Under the pieces are notes generated by a model. That model saw only the letters and a program-made list of their open reading frames with translations, did no database searches and was not told the origin of the DNA. This document shows, piece after piece, positions 43,255-50,906 of a DNA stretch of 63,704 nt; the first letter of the stretch is position 1, and every line of letters begins with the position of its first letter. This stretch comes from Rhodocyclaceae bacterium (GTDB lineage Bacteria; Pseudomonadota; Gammaproteobacteria; Burkholderiales; Rhodocyclaceae). The stretch covers positions 1-63,704 of the forward strand of contig JAJVIJ010000015.1 of assembly GCA_022072095.1 (NCBI GenBank). Reading direction: 5' to 3'. The position numbers and the translations under genes were made by a program.

Positions 43255-44091
43255 ATGAACACCATGTCAACGCGAACTCATGTCAGGGTTGCCCTGGCGG
43301 CAAGCTTGGTTGCGCTGGCCGGACTGAGTTCCGCTCAGCCGACTTTCGAAAGCGCGTCGCCGACCGCCGGCAGCGACAGCTCGAAAAAGGCCAACGAAAT
43401 GGCCGACAAGGCGATGTACAAGGAAATCGAGTATGCCAATGCCAAGAAAGCGGGTCCGGCACTGATCGTGATCCCTGGCGAGGTGAAGAGCAACAATGCC
43501 AACTTCATGCAAAAGTTCGGTCCCAACAACATTGCCGACTTTGCGGAACTGGAATTGTCGAAAGCCAATTTCAAGGTGCTGGAGCGTAGTGACCTGGGGC
43601 CCTTGCTCAGCGAGATCCAGCTCGCTTACACGATGGGCGATCCCCAGGCGGCGCGCAAGCACATGCAGAAGGGCAAGCTGAAAACCACCAAGTGGATCGT
43701 CAAGTTCGACATTCTGAAGGCCGAGCAGGTTGCGCAGGCGCAGGAGGGTTTCGATGGCCGCGCTGCGGGCCGCCTGCTCGGCATCTTCGGTGCGTTCAGC
43801 GGATCGCTGGGCGGTGCGCAGGCCGGCGCGGTGGGCGAAACGGTGGCGGGCTCCGTGCAGACCAAGGAGAGTTCCGGCGTGTGGGTGATCGGCATGCGCT
43901 ACAAGATCATGGACGCCAATACCACCGAGCAGGTGGCCCAAGGGTATACCGAGGAGAAAATGGAAATCGGTGCCAAGGGCACCTCGGTGATGGGGGTCTC
44001 GTCCAGCGCGCAGGGCGGGGTGTCCCTGGACACCATGGTGCAACGTCTGGTACAGAAAAACGTCTGGGACATCGACAACAAGCACAAGTGA
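43255..44091 (+). CDS. CsgG/HfaB-like exported protein
   Basis: 278 aa. Signal peptide ending LSSAQ at about residue 28; no lipobox Cys follows, unlike true CsgG. The mature protein has PALIVIPGEVKSNNANFM, FAELELSKANFKVLERSDLG, LLSEIQLAYTMGD, TTKWIVKFDILKAEQV and a long Gly/Ala linker (GRLLGIFGAFSGSLGGAQAG) before MRYKIMDANTTEQVAQGY. The plan matches CsgG/HfaB, curli- and holdfast-type secretion or anchoring proteins. No curli subunits are nearby. Precedes the receptor kinase by 4 bases. Confidence 0.7.
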   Translation: MNTMSTRTHVRVALAASLVALAGLSSAQPTFESASPTAGSDSSKKANEMADKAMYKEIEYANAKKAGPALIVIPGEVKSNNANFMQKFGPNNIADFAELELSKANFKVLERSDLGPLLSEIQLAYTMGDPQAARKHMQKGKLKTTKWIVKFDILKAEQVAQAQEGFDGRAAGRLLGIFGAFSGSLGGAQAGAVGETVAGSVQTKESSGVWVIGMRYKIMDANTTEQVAQGYTEEKMEIGAKGTSVMGVSSSAQGGVSLDTMVQRLVQKNVWDIDNKHK

Positions 44092-44095
44092 GTGG

Positions 44096-46468
44096 GTGCC
44101 TTCGATGAGCCAGCCAGACAAGCTCGGCAAGTATCGAGTCGTTCGCCCTCTTGGAGAGGGCGCCATGGGCGTGGTGTACGAGGGCCACGACCCGGGTATC
44201 GATCGGCGCGTCGCCATCAAGACGCTCAAGCGCGAGCATCTGGAAAGGAGCGAGGCGGACGACGTGCTCGCGCGCTTCGCGCGCGAAGCGCAGGCTGCCG
44301 GCCGGCTCAACCATCCCGGAATCGTCGCGATCTATGATTATGGCGAAGATCAGGGCGTGGCATACATCGCCATGGAATATGTCGAAGGGCGTTCCTTAAA
44401 GGATGTGCTCGACGCCAGCGAGCGGTTTTCTTTGCCCGCCATCATGCGCATCATGGAGCAGGTACTGTCCGCGCTCGACTATTCCCACGGTCGTGGCGTC
44501 GTTCATCGGGACATCAAGCCGGCCAATATCATTCTGCTCGCGGATGGTTCGATCAAGGTAACCGATTTCGGCGTCGCGCGCATCGAATCCTCGACGCTCA
44601 CGCAGGCGGGGACCGTGCTCGGTACGCCGGCCTATATGTCGCCCGAGCAGTTCATGGGGCAGACCGTGGATGGGCGTTCGGATATCTTTTCCGCCGGCGC
44701 GATGTGTTATCAGTTGCTGACCGGTGAAAAGCCGTTCACGGGTGGCCTGACCACCATCATGCACCGCGTGCTCAAGGAAATCCCGCCGCCGCCCTCGGAG
44801 CTGAATGTCCAGGTGCCGCGCTTTGTGGATGCGGTCATCGCGCGTGCCATGGCCAAGCGACCGGATGAGCGATACCAAACCGCCGGCGAGTTCCGTGAAG
44901 CACTGCTCGCCGGAATGCGCGATGCGAAAGGGGTTGCTCCCGGCATAGCCAGTGATGAAGCGACGGTCGTCGCGGGCGGCGGCGCCGTGACGGTGGCATT
45001 GGCTCGCGACGCTTTGTGTGCCGATCCGCAACCCGTGGATGCGACGATGAAGATTCGTGCGTCCCAGCCAGAGCCGGCCCCGGCCCCGGCATCTGGCGCG
45101 AACACGGATGCATTGCGTGCCGAAACCGCCTATCCGCGTCGCAGGCCGGTGGTGGTCGCTGTCGCCGTAGTCGTGCTGGCAGGCGTCGTGGCCTGGTGGG
45201 TGTCGGGTCCAACGTGGAAGCCGAACAATTCGGAGGAGGACATTGCGGCGAAGCAGCCCGAAGTCGCGGCACCGGCCGGCGGGCTTGCGACGTCCGCGAG
45301 CGGGCCCGGCATGGCCGTGGTCAGCGTGCTCGGCATTGCAGACCCCAGCGATCCGCGCTTCGACCAGTCACCGGCGGCGCTGGCGGCGGCGCTGCGCGAA
45401 GATGTGAAGCGCCAGCTGGTCGAAAAGGCGCTGGCTCTGTATGTCGAGCCGGATTCACTGGTGCGCCACTACGCGCTGCTGCAGTCCCGGCTGATGGATA
45501 AGGGTGGAGACTATGTCGAGACCCTGCTCGACGAAGGGGCACCCGAAATCGGCAAGGATGGCCTGGCCTACATGAGGGCGCGCGCGCTCGTGCGTGTACG
45601 CGAGGTTCAGAAGTCGCTGAACCAGATGTCGCGGGATGAGCGCATCGAATTCATACGGAATAATGGCGACCCCCGTATCTCGGTGGCGATCCGCGCCCGC
45701 TACGAGGGTGGCGACAGCGGTACACAACATTCACCGGTCGCTGAGAACCTGCTGAAGGAACGGATCCAGTCGTTCGGTTTCAGGGTGTGGGGCGAACAGG
45801 AGGGCGGTGCGCAGGCGGCCGACTTCGCCATTGACGGCCAGGTGCAGTTTCGAAAACTGTCCGCGCGCTTGCCGGCATCCGGTCTGATCGTCGAGAAGAT
45901 CGCGCTGACGTCATGGACACTGAAATGCCTTGACCGCAAGACGGGTGAAGAGGTTTATCACAGCACGAGCATTCCGGAGAAGAGCACCTGGAATGGCGAA
46001 GAGCAGGCGCTACAGGAAATCGGACGCATGGTCGGTGAGGCGTTTTCGCGCAACTTCTTCCTTCAGCATTTCAACTTTGCGTCACAGAAGGTGCGTCTGA
46101 AGCTCGCTGGCCTGCCCGGTGCGTGGACGCCGATGCTGATGCGCGAACTGGGTGGCTTGCGCAATGTGCTGTCATCGTCGGTCGCCGGCCAGGATCTGAT
46201 CGATGTCGAGATCAGTGCGGGCTCGGTCAGTGTGGCGGATGCGGTGCAAAGCCGTATCCTGCTACCGGTCAATCGCAAGCTCGGGCAAACCTGCCTGTCC
46301 GTTTCCGGGGCCAACGCTCAAGAAGTTAGCGTGTCCCTCGATCCCGCATGTACGGCCATGCTTGGCCGCCTGGAAACCACACCGCCTGCGGCGCTGTTCG
46401 GGGCCCCCAAACCGAGACTGGACGCGATCGTCCGAAATCCGGAAACGCTGCGCAAGCTACAGATTTGA
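44096..46468 (+). CDS. Transmembrane Ser/Thr protein kinase with a large periplasmic domain
   Basis: 790 aa from GTG 44096 (ATG 44105 gives 787). Kinase domain 1-280: PLGEGAMGVVYEGHD, Lys in VAIKTLKRE, VVHRDIKPANIILL, VTDFGVARIESS, GTPAYMSPEQFMG. An Ala/Pro/Thr-rich linker leads to one helix at about 352-370 (VVVAVAVVVLAGVVAWWV). About 420 residues then face the periplasm; the block AADFAIDGQVQFRKLSARLP to EIGRMVGEAFSRNFFLQHF resembles the CsgG/FlgT-like end of its two upstream neighbours. Probably a receptor kinase sensing something in the envelope. No PP2C gene is adjacent. Confidence 0.85.
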   Translation: MPSMSQPDKLGKYRVVRPLGEGAMGVVYEGHDPGIDRRVAIKTLKREHLERSEADDVLARFAREAQAAGRLNHPGIVAIYDYGEDQGVAYIAMEYVEGRSLKDVLDASERFSLPAIMRIMEQVLSALDYSHGRGVVHRDIKPANIILLADGSIKVTDFGVARIESSTLTQAGTVLGTPAYMSPEQFMGQTVDGRSDIFSAGAMCYQLLTGEKPFTGGLTTIMHRVLKEIPPPPSELNVQVPRFVDAVIARAMAKRPDERYQTAGEFREALLAGMRDAKGVAPGIASDEATVVAGGGAVTVALARDALCADPQPVDATMKIRASQPEPAPAPASGANTDALRAETAYPRRRPVVVAVAVVVLAGVVAWWVSGPTWKPNNSEEDIAAKQPEVAAPAGGLATSASGPGMAVVSVLGIADPSDPRFDQSPAALAAALREDVKRQLVEKALALYVEPDSLVRHYALLQSRLMDKGGDYVETLLDEGAPEIGKDGLAYMRARALVRVREVQKSLNQMSRDERIEFIRNNGDPRISVAIRARYEGGDSGTQHSPVAENLLKERIQSFGFRVWGEQEGGAQAADFAIDGQVQFRKLSARLPASGLIVEKIALTSWTLKCLDRKTGEEVYHSTSIPEKSTWNGEEQALQEIGRMVGEAFSRNFFLQHFNFASQKVRLKLAGLPGAWTPMLMRELGGLRNVLSSSVAGQDLIDVEISAGSVSVADAVQSRILLPVNRKLGQTCLSVSGANAQEVSVSLDPACTAMLGRLETTPPAALFGAPKPRLDAIVRNPETLRKLQI

Positions 46469-46499
46469 ACGAGCCGGCCCGGGCTCGCCGGGCTTGTTC
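46467..46499. terminator. Bidirectional hairpin between convergent kinase and cyclase genes
   Basis: GAACGAGCC (46467-46475) pairs with GGCTTGTTC (46491-46499), nine positions with one G-T pair, and an inner CGAGCC/GGCTCG alternative stem overlaps it. It lies exactly between two convergent stop codons. Confidence 0.5.
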
Positions 46500-46509
46500 G
46501 TGCGCCGTA

Positions 46510-47406
46510 TTAGCCGGCGACGATTTCGTAGCTCATCAGCTCGACGCCTTCTTCCGTGGCGCTATGGCCGAACCCGATCTGGCCATGCTGGCGTAGGATC
46601 GCTTCCTCGCGCTTCAGCACCACCTCCGGCTCTCCCGACACGGTCAAGAAGGTGCCGTTGGTACTTTGGTCGATGAGCACGAATTTGTTGCGTCTGCGCT
46701 CGATCCGGCAGTGCTGGCGTGATGCTCTTTGATCGCGCACGACGATGTCGTTGTTCTGCACACCGCGCCCCATCGCCAGGGTATCGCGGCCAGCGTCCAT
46801 GACGTAGTCGGCATCACGATAGCGGAGGTGCAGTCGCGGAGGTTTTGCGTCCCGGAAGATGGGCGATGCCTTCATCGTCAGGTCGGAATGTTCCTGCCAG
46901 ATGACCTCGAAAACGGCGAGTTCGTCGGCCTTGCCCTTGACCGGAAGGCGATCGATCTCGCGCACGGCGTCCTTCATTATCGGCGGATACTCGGCGACCG
47001 CTTCGGCCGTGGTGAGGATCTGGCCCGATTTCGCGAGGCCGACCATGCGGGCAGCGACATTGACCGTGTCACCGAAATAATCATCGTTTTCCTCGATGAC
47101 CGCACCGAAGTGGAAGCCAACGCGTATCGCGAGTTTGACGCCGGAAACGGGAGGCAGGTCTTCGATGCGCAGCTGCATTTCGCAGGCGGCCTGCGTGGCT
47201 TCGACCGCATTCGGGAACACCGCCATGACCTCGTCGCCGATCGTTTTCACGACACGACCGGAAAAGGCTTCGACGGCCCGTCGCATTCGGTTCAGGCAAC
47301 GGTCTACGGCGTGCAGTGCCTCGGTATCACCGAGCTTGTCATAGAGACGGGTGCTTCCGGATACATCGGCAAAGAGAATCGCCTTGTCGTTCTGCGCGTT
47401 CGTCAT
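46510..47406 (-). CDS. Class III adenylate/guanylate cyclase with C-terminal FHA domain
   Basis: 298 aa. Cyclase domain 1-170: metal Asp in ILFADVSGSTRLYDKLGD, second Asp in VVKTIGDEVMAVFPNA, and the transition-state pair in YFGDTVNVAARMVGLAKSG; the Lys before TIGDE favours ATP. FHA domain about 190-298: LAMGRGVQNNDIVV, RASRQHCRIERR and QSTNGTFL, which bind phosphothreonine. All catalytic residues appear intact. The FHA would be an obvious reader for the neighbouring convergent Ser/Thr kinase. Confidence 0.88.
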   Translation of the reverse strand: MTNAQNDKAILFADVSGSTRLYDKLGDTEALHAVDRCLNRMRRAVEAFSGRVVKTIGDEVMAVFPNAVEATQAACEMQLRIEDLPPVSGVKLAIRVGFHFGAVIEENDDYFGDTVNVAARMVGLAKSGQILTTAEAVAEYPPIMKDAVREIDRLPVKGKADELAVFEVIWQEHSDLTMKASPIFRDAKPPRLHLRYRDADYVMDAGRDTLAMGRGVQNNDIVVRDQRASRQHCRIERRRNKFVLIDQSTNGTFLTVSGEPEVVLKREEAILRQHGQIGFGHSATEEGVELMSYEIVAG

Positions 47407-47530
47407 GTCGTCGATGAGCTGCTGTGCAATAGACCGGATTGTAGCGATTGCGCCGGCAGGGCTTCGGCATCATTGCGGTGTCGGGTCACGAGGCCCTTCG
47501 ACGCCGAAGTTCGGAAACCGAAGCGAACCG

Positions 47531-48307
47531 TCAAATCTGCACCAGGCGACCACCGTCCACGGCGAGGATCTGTCCGGAGATGTAGGGTGCTTCGAAGAGT
47601 AGAAAGCAGGTCGCGCCGGCAATGTCCTGGGGCCCACCGATACGCGCCAGCGGCGTGCGCCGAATCACTTCGGCACGTCGTGCCTCGTCGAATTCCGGGG
47701 TTTCCGGCCACAGGATCGGTCCGGGCGATACGGCATTGACCCGCACGGCTGGCGCCAGATCCACCGCGAGCGCCCTGGTCAGGCCGATGAGTGCCGCCTT
47801 GGCTGCCGAGTACAGGGGATAGCCCGCCAGCGGACGCTCGCCATGGATGTCCGTGATGTTCACGATAGCCCCTGAGGCGGTGGCAAGCGCAGGCGCCGCC
47901 GCCTGGCTGAGAAACAGCGGCGCCTTGAAGTTACTGCCGACCAGCTGATCCCAATCTGACTCGGTGATGCGTCCGACCGGGGTCGGGAAAAAACTCGAAG
48001 CGTTGTTCACCAGACCATCCAGGCGGCCGAAACGTGCGGTGATCGAGTCGATCAGGCCGGCCAATGCCGACGTGTCGAGCAGGTCAAGCGCAAAACCCTC
48101 GGCGGAATCCGGGCGCATGGCGTTCAATCCACGCAGCAAGTCTCCTGCTTCGTCCGCGGAACGGTGATAATGCAGGGCGATGCATGCGCCCCGTGCGTGC
48201 AATGTGCGCACGATTTCTGCACCGACACGGCGACCGCCGCCGGTCACCAGAACGACCTTGCCCGCAAGCGCATTTGCGGTGCCATCGACGCATTCCATCA
48301 TTGACAC
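47531..48307 (-). CDS. Pteridine reductase-like short-chain dehydrogenase (FolM-like)
   Basis: 258 aa. NADPH motif VVLVTGGGRRVGAEIV (GGxRR as in pteridine reductases), LVNNASSFFPTPVG, Tyr-Lys catalytic pair in YPLYSAAKAALIGL and the ending YISGQILAVDGGRLV. Dihydropteridine/dihydrofolate reduction is the family activity. ATG 48298 is a possible alternative start. Divergent from midA with only 29 bases between the two starts. Confidence 0.85.
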   Translation of the reverse strand: MSMMECVDGTANALAGKVVLVTGGGRRVGAEIVRTLHARGACIALHYHRSADEAGDLLRGLNAMRPDSAEGFALDLLDTSALAGLIDSITARFGRLDGLVNNASSFFPTPVGRITESDWDQLVGSNFKAPLFLSQAAAPALATASGAIVNITDIHGERPLAGYPLYSAAKAALIGLTRALAVDLAPAVRVNAVSPGPILWPETPEFDEARRAEVIRRTPLARIGGPQDIAGATCFLLFEAPYISGQILAVDGGRLVQI

Positions 48308-48336
48308 ATTCCATTGATCGCCGAGCGAAAGGTTTC

Positions 48337-49539
48337 ATGACGTGCCATTGTAGTGGTAGTGGCGAGCCGACTCGGCCAGCACAGGAGGTTCGGGGGCAGT
48401 TGCCGACTCCGGATCCGGAAGCGCTGCGGCGCAGCGAAACCCTGCTCGATCAACTGCGCGCCGAGATCGGCCGCGACGGCTGGATGAGCTTCGAGCGCTA
48501 CATGGATCGAGTGCTCTATACCCCGGGGCTGGGCTATTACGCGGCCGGCAACCCTAAATTCGGGCCGGCGGGGGATTTCGTGACGGCGCCCGAACGCGGT
48601 CCGCTGTTTGCGCGTGCACTCGCGCATCAACTGATGCAGGTCATGGCGGCCTCGGCTGCCAATATCCTCGAGGTCGGGCCGGGTAGCGGGGCGCTGGCCG
48701 CGGATCTGCTCGTGGCCTTGGCCGAGTTGGGCTGCGTACCGGAGCACTACGCGCTGCTCGAGGTGTCGTCGAGCTTGCGCGATCGTCAGGCGCAGCGCAT
48801 CGCTGCGCGCGCGCCGGAGTCGATGGCGCGCGTCAGTTGGCTGGATCGCTTGCCCGAGCGCTGGTCCGGGCTGGTGATCGCCAATGAAGTCGTCGACGCG
48901 ATGCCGGTCGCGCGCCTGCATTGGCGCGAAGATGGGCTGTACGAACAGGGTGTCGTCTGCGATGCGTCCGGGCGATTGCTGGCCTCTGATCGTCTGGCCG
49001 ACGCGCGGCTGGTCGCCGCCGCTCGCGGGATAGACGTTCCGGTCCCGTATCTGAGCGAAGTCGGGCGCATCGGTCGCGCCTGGGTCGGCGAATGGGGACA
49101 TCGTCTCGAGCGTGGCGCGCTGTTCATCGTGGATTATGGCTTTCCGCACCATGAGTACTACCACCCGCAGCGCGCCGGCGGTACCCTGATGTGTCACTAT
49201 CGTCACGTCGCCCACGCCGATCCGTTTCTCTATCCGGGTCTATGCGATATCACCGCGCATGTCGATTTCAGTGCCCTGGCCGCGGCCGGTCATGCGGCCG
49301 GCCTGGACGTGATCGGCTACACGAGTCAGGCGCAGTTTCTGCTGCAATGCGGACTGCTCGAGCACGTGGATCTAGCCTTGCAACGCGACCCGATCGGCGC
49401 AGCGAAGGCCGGTGCGGAGGCCAATATGCTGATCAGCCCGGCCGAAATGGGTGAACTGTTCAAGGTCATCGCCTTTGGGCGGGGAATCGACACGCCGCTG
49501 ATCGGCTTCATGCGCGGAGATCGCACTCATACGCTCTGA
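48337..49539 (+). CDS. MidA/NDUFAF7-family SAM-dependent methyltransferase
   Basis: 400 aa from ATG 48337; the longer ORF upstream is antisense to the reductase. GWMSFERYMDRVLYTPGLGYY, GDFVTAPERGPLFARALAHQ, SAM motif ILEVGPGSGALAADLL and GALFIVDYGFPHHEYYHPQR are MidA signatures. The mitochondrial relative methylates an Arg in complex I; the bacterial substrate is not established. The 3' end overlaps the ceramidase-like gene on the other strand by 13 bases. Confidence 0.9.
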   Translation: MTCHCSGSGEPTRPAQEVRGQLPTPDPEALRRSETLLDQLRAEIGRDGWMSFERYMDRVLYTPGLGYYAAGNPKFGPAGDFVTAPERGPLFARALAHQLMQVMAASAANILEVGPGSGALAADLLVALAELGCVPEHYALLEVSSSLRDRQAQRIAARAPESMARVSWLDRLPERWSGLVIANEVVDAMPVARLHWREDGLYEQGVVCDASGRLLASDRLADARLVAAARGIDVPVPYLSEVGRIGRAWVGEWGHRLERGALFIVDYGFPHHEYYHPQRAGGTLMCHYRHVAHADPFLYPGLCDITAHVDFSALAAAGHAAGLDVIGYTSQAQFLLQCGLLEHVDLALQRDPIGAAKAGAEANMLISPAEMGELFKVIAFGRGIDTPLIGFMRGDRTHTL

Positions 49540-50189
49540 ACATGCGCGCGTGGCCAGAGCACGCGTGTTGTCCGGTAGAGAAGCAGCCCGTTCAGCAGAT
49601 GCCATGCGAAATGCGTGCCGATCGGAAAGCGCGTGCAGACGGTTTGGTCGATGCTGCGCAAGCTCAGTGACAGCAGAAACAATCCGGCAGCCTGAAACAA
49701 CGGGCGCGCCACGACAGGTGCTCCGTGTCGACTCCATAGAGCGCAACCGCCGAGCGCAAGCAAGGTGGGCAGGTACAGGATCGAGCCATTTGCAAAGTCG
49801 GCCGGCACCAGTGCGGCAAGCAAGCGATCACCGGCGACGAAGGCCGCGACCACGAGCCACGCCTGGGTGTTGGAACGGCGTCCGATGCGTACGACAAAGC
49901 GTTGCAGCCAGGCCAGCACGTAGAGCGCGATGAAACCGACGTCGAGCACCGACGTACCAGCGCGCGCGGTGTTATGGAAGATGAAGCTGCCGATGCCCAC
50001 CAGCCCGATCAGCGCGACCAGCAGAATCAGGTCTGACGGACGATGTTCGCGATCCATGGTGAGCAGTCGTCGTGCGAGCAGCCCAGCGGCGATGACGAAA
50101 GAAAGGTTCGAGAGTGCATTGACGGGTTCCGCCCAGAACCCGGGATCCAGTCGCTCGCAATAGAGGTCGACGGCGGCAGACCAATCCAA
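49527..50189 (-). CDS. Alkaline ceramidase-like membrane protein
   Basis: 220 aa, about seven hydrophobic segments. The ceramidase/CREST zinc-hydrolase residues are visible: DLYCERLDPGFWAEPVNALS at the start, GIGSFIFHNT (Ser and His), TSVLDVGFIAL (Asp) and THFAWHLLNGLLLY (two His). Family members hydrolyse amide bonds in lipids; the bacterial substrate is unknown. Ends 13 bases inside midA and starts 3 bases after the folate gene. Confidence 0.8.
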   Translation of the reverse strand: MDWSAAVDLYCERLDPGFWAEPVNALSNLSFVIAAGLLARRLLTMDREHRPSDLILLVALIGLVGIGSFIFHNTARAGTSVLDVGFIALYVLAWLQRFVVRIGRRSNTQAWLVVAAFVAGDRLLAALVPADFANGSILYLPTLLALGGCALWSRHGAPVVARPLFQAAGLFLLSLSLRSIDQTVCTRFPIGTHFAWHLLNGLLLYRTTRVLWPRAHVQSV

Positions 50190-50192
50190 GAA

Positions 50193-50828
50193 TCAACCTC
50201 CCTGCCTGGACGCTTCGAACACCAGGCCCGACTCCGTGACGATGGCGTCGAGACGAACATCATGGGGTTCCGGTTCGACATCGACGACGCGGCACAGCTC
50301 GAAACCCACCCCGATCGCATAGGGCCGGGGGCACATCACGGCCAGCGTTCGATCGAAGTAACCGCCACCATAACCGATGCGAAAGCCGGCCGCGTCGAAG
50401 CCGACGAGCGGAATCAGCAGCAGGTCCGGCGTCGCGGCGATTCGTGCCACCGGCGCCGGGATGCCGCACAAATCCGGAGCCAGGGCGCTGTCCGGGGTCC
50501 AGAGACGAAACTCGAGCGGACCCTGCAAATCGGTCACGGCGGGCAGGGCCGCACGGCGCTCGCGTGCGCCCGGGAGCCAGGCCGTGAGCAGCGGGCGTGC
50601 GTCGAATTCGGAACGAACCGGCCAGCAGAATCCGACGACCGAGGGCATCATGCGAGCCAACAGTGCGCACAGCGTGGCTTCGATGGCGCGGCTCCGGTCG
50701 GCATGCTCGGTCACCGAAATCGCATCGCGCGCCGCGATCAAGCGAGTGCGCAAGCGCTGGCGGCGCGCCCGGCCTGGTTCGTTGTTGTTCGAACCGGGTG
50801 AAGATGAAGGAGAGGTGCTGGCCTGCAT
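50193..50828 (-). CDS. 5-formyltetrahydrofolate cyclo-ligase
   Basis: 211 aa. RQRLRTRLIAARDAIS at the N-terminus, FCWPVRSEFDARPLL, DLLLIPLVGFDAAGFRIGYG and GGGYFDRTL are the 5-FCL (YgfA/MTHFS) signatures. Converts 5-formyl-THF to methenyl-THF with ATP. The first 18 residues are Ser/Asn-rich and may not be translated. No 6S RNA was recognised next to it. Confidence 0.93.
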   Translation of the reverse strand: MQASTSPSSSPGSNNNEPGRARRQRLRTRLIAARDAISVTEHADRSRAIEATLCALLARMMPSVVGFCWPVRSEFDARPLLTAWLPGARERRAALPAVTDLQGPLEFRLWTPDSALAPDLCGIPAPVARIAATPDLLLIPLVGFDAAGFRIGYGGGYFDRTLAVMCPRPYAIGVGFELCRVVDVEPEPHDVRLDAIVTESGLVFEASRQGG

Positions 50829-50906
50829 CCGATTTCTATCCTTCGTGCTACACGCTGATCACCGATGGTGTAAGAATAGCGCATGGTCCTGAACGGAGTG
50901 CCGCGC

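Noticed and set aside
50829-50906. Possible 6S RNA next to the 5-FCL gene
   Set aside because: The gap to slt is too short, and no long hairpin with a central bubble was seen.
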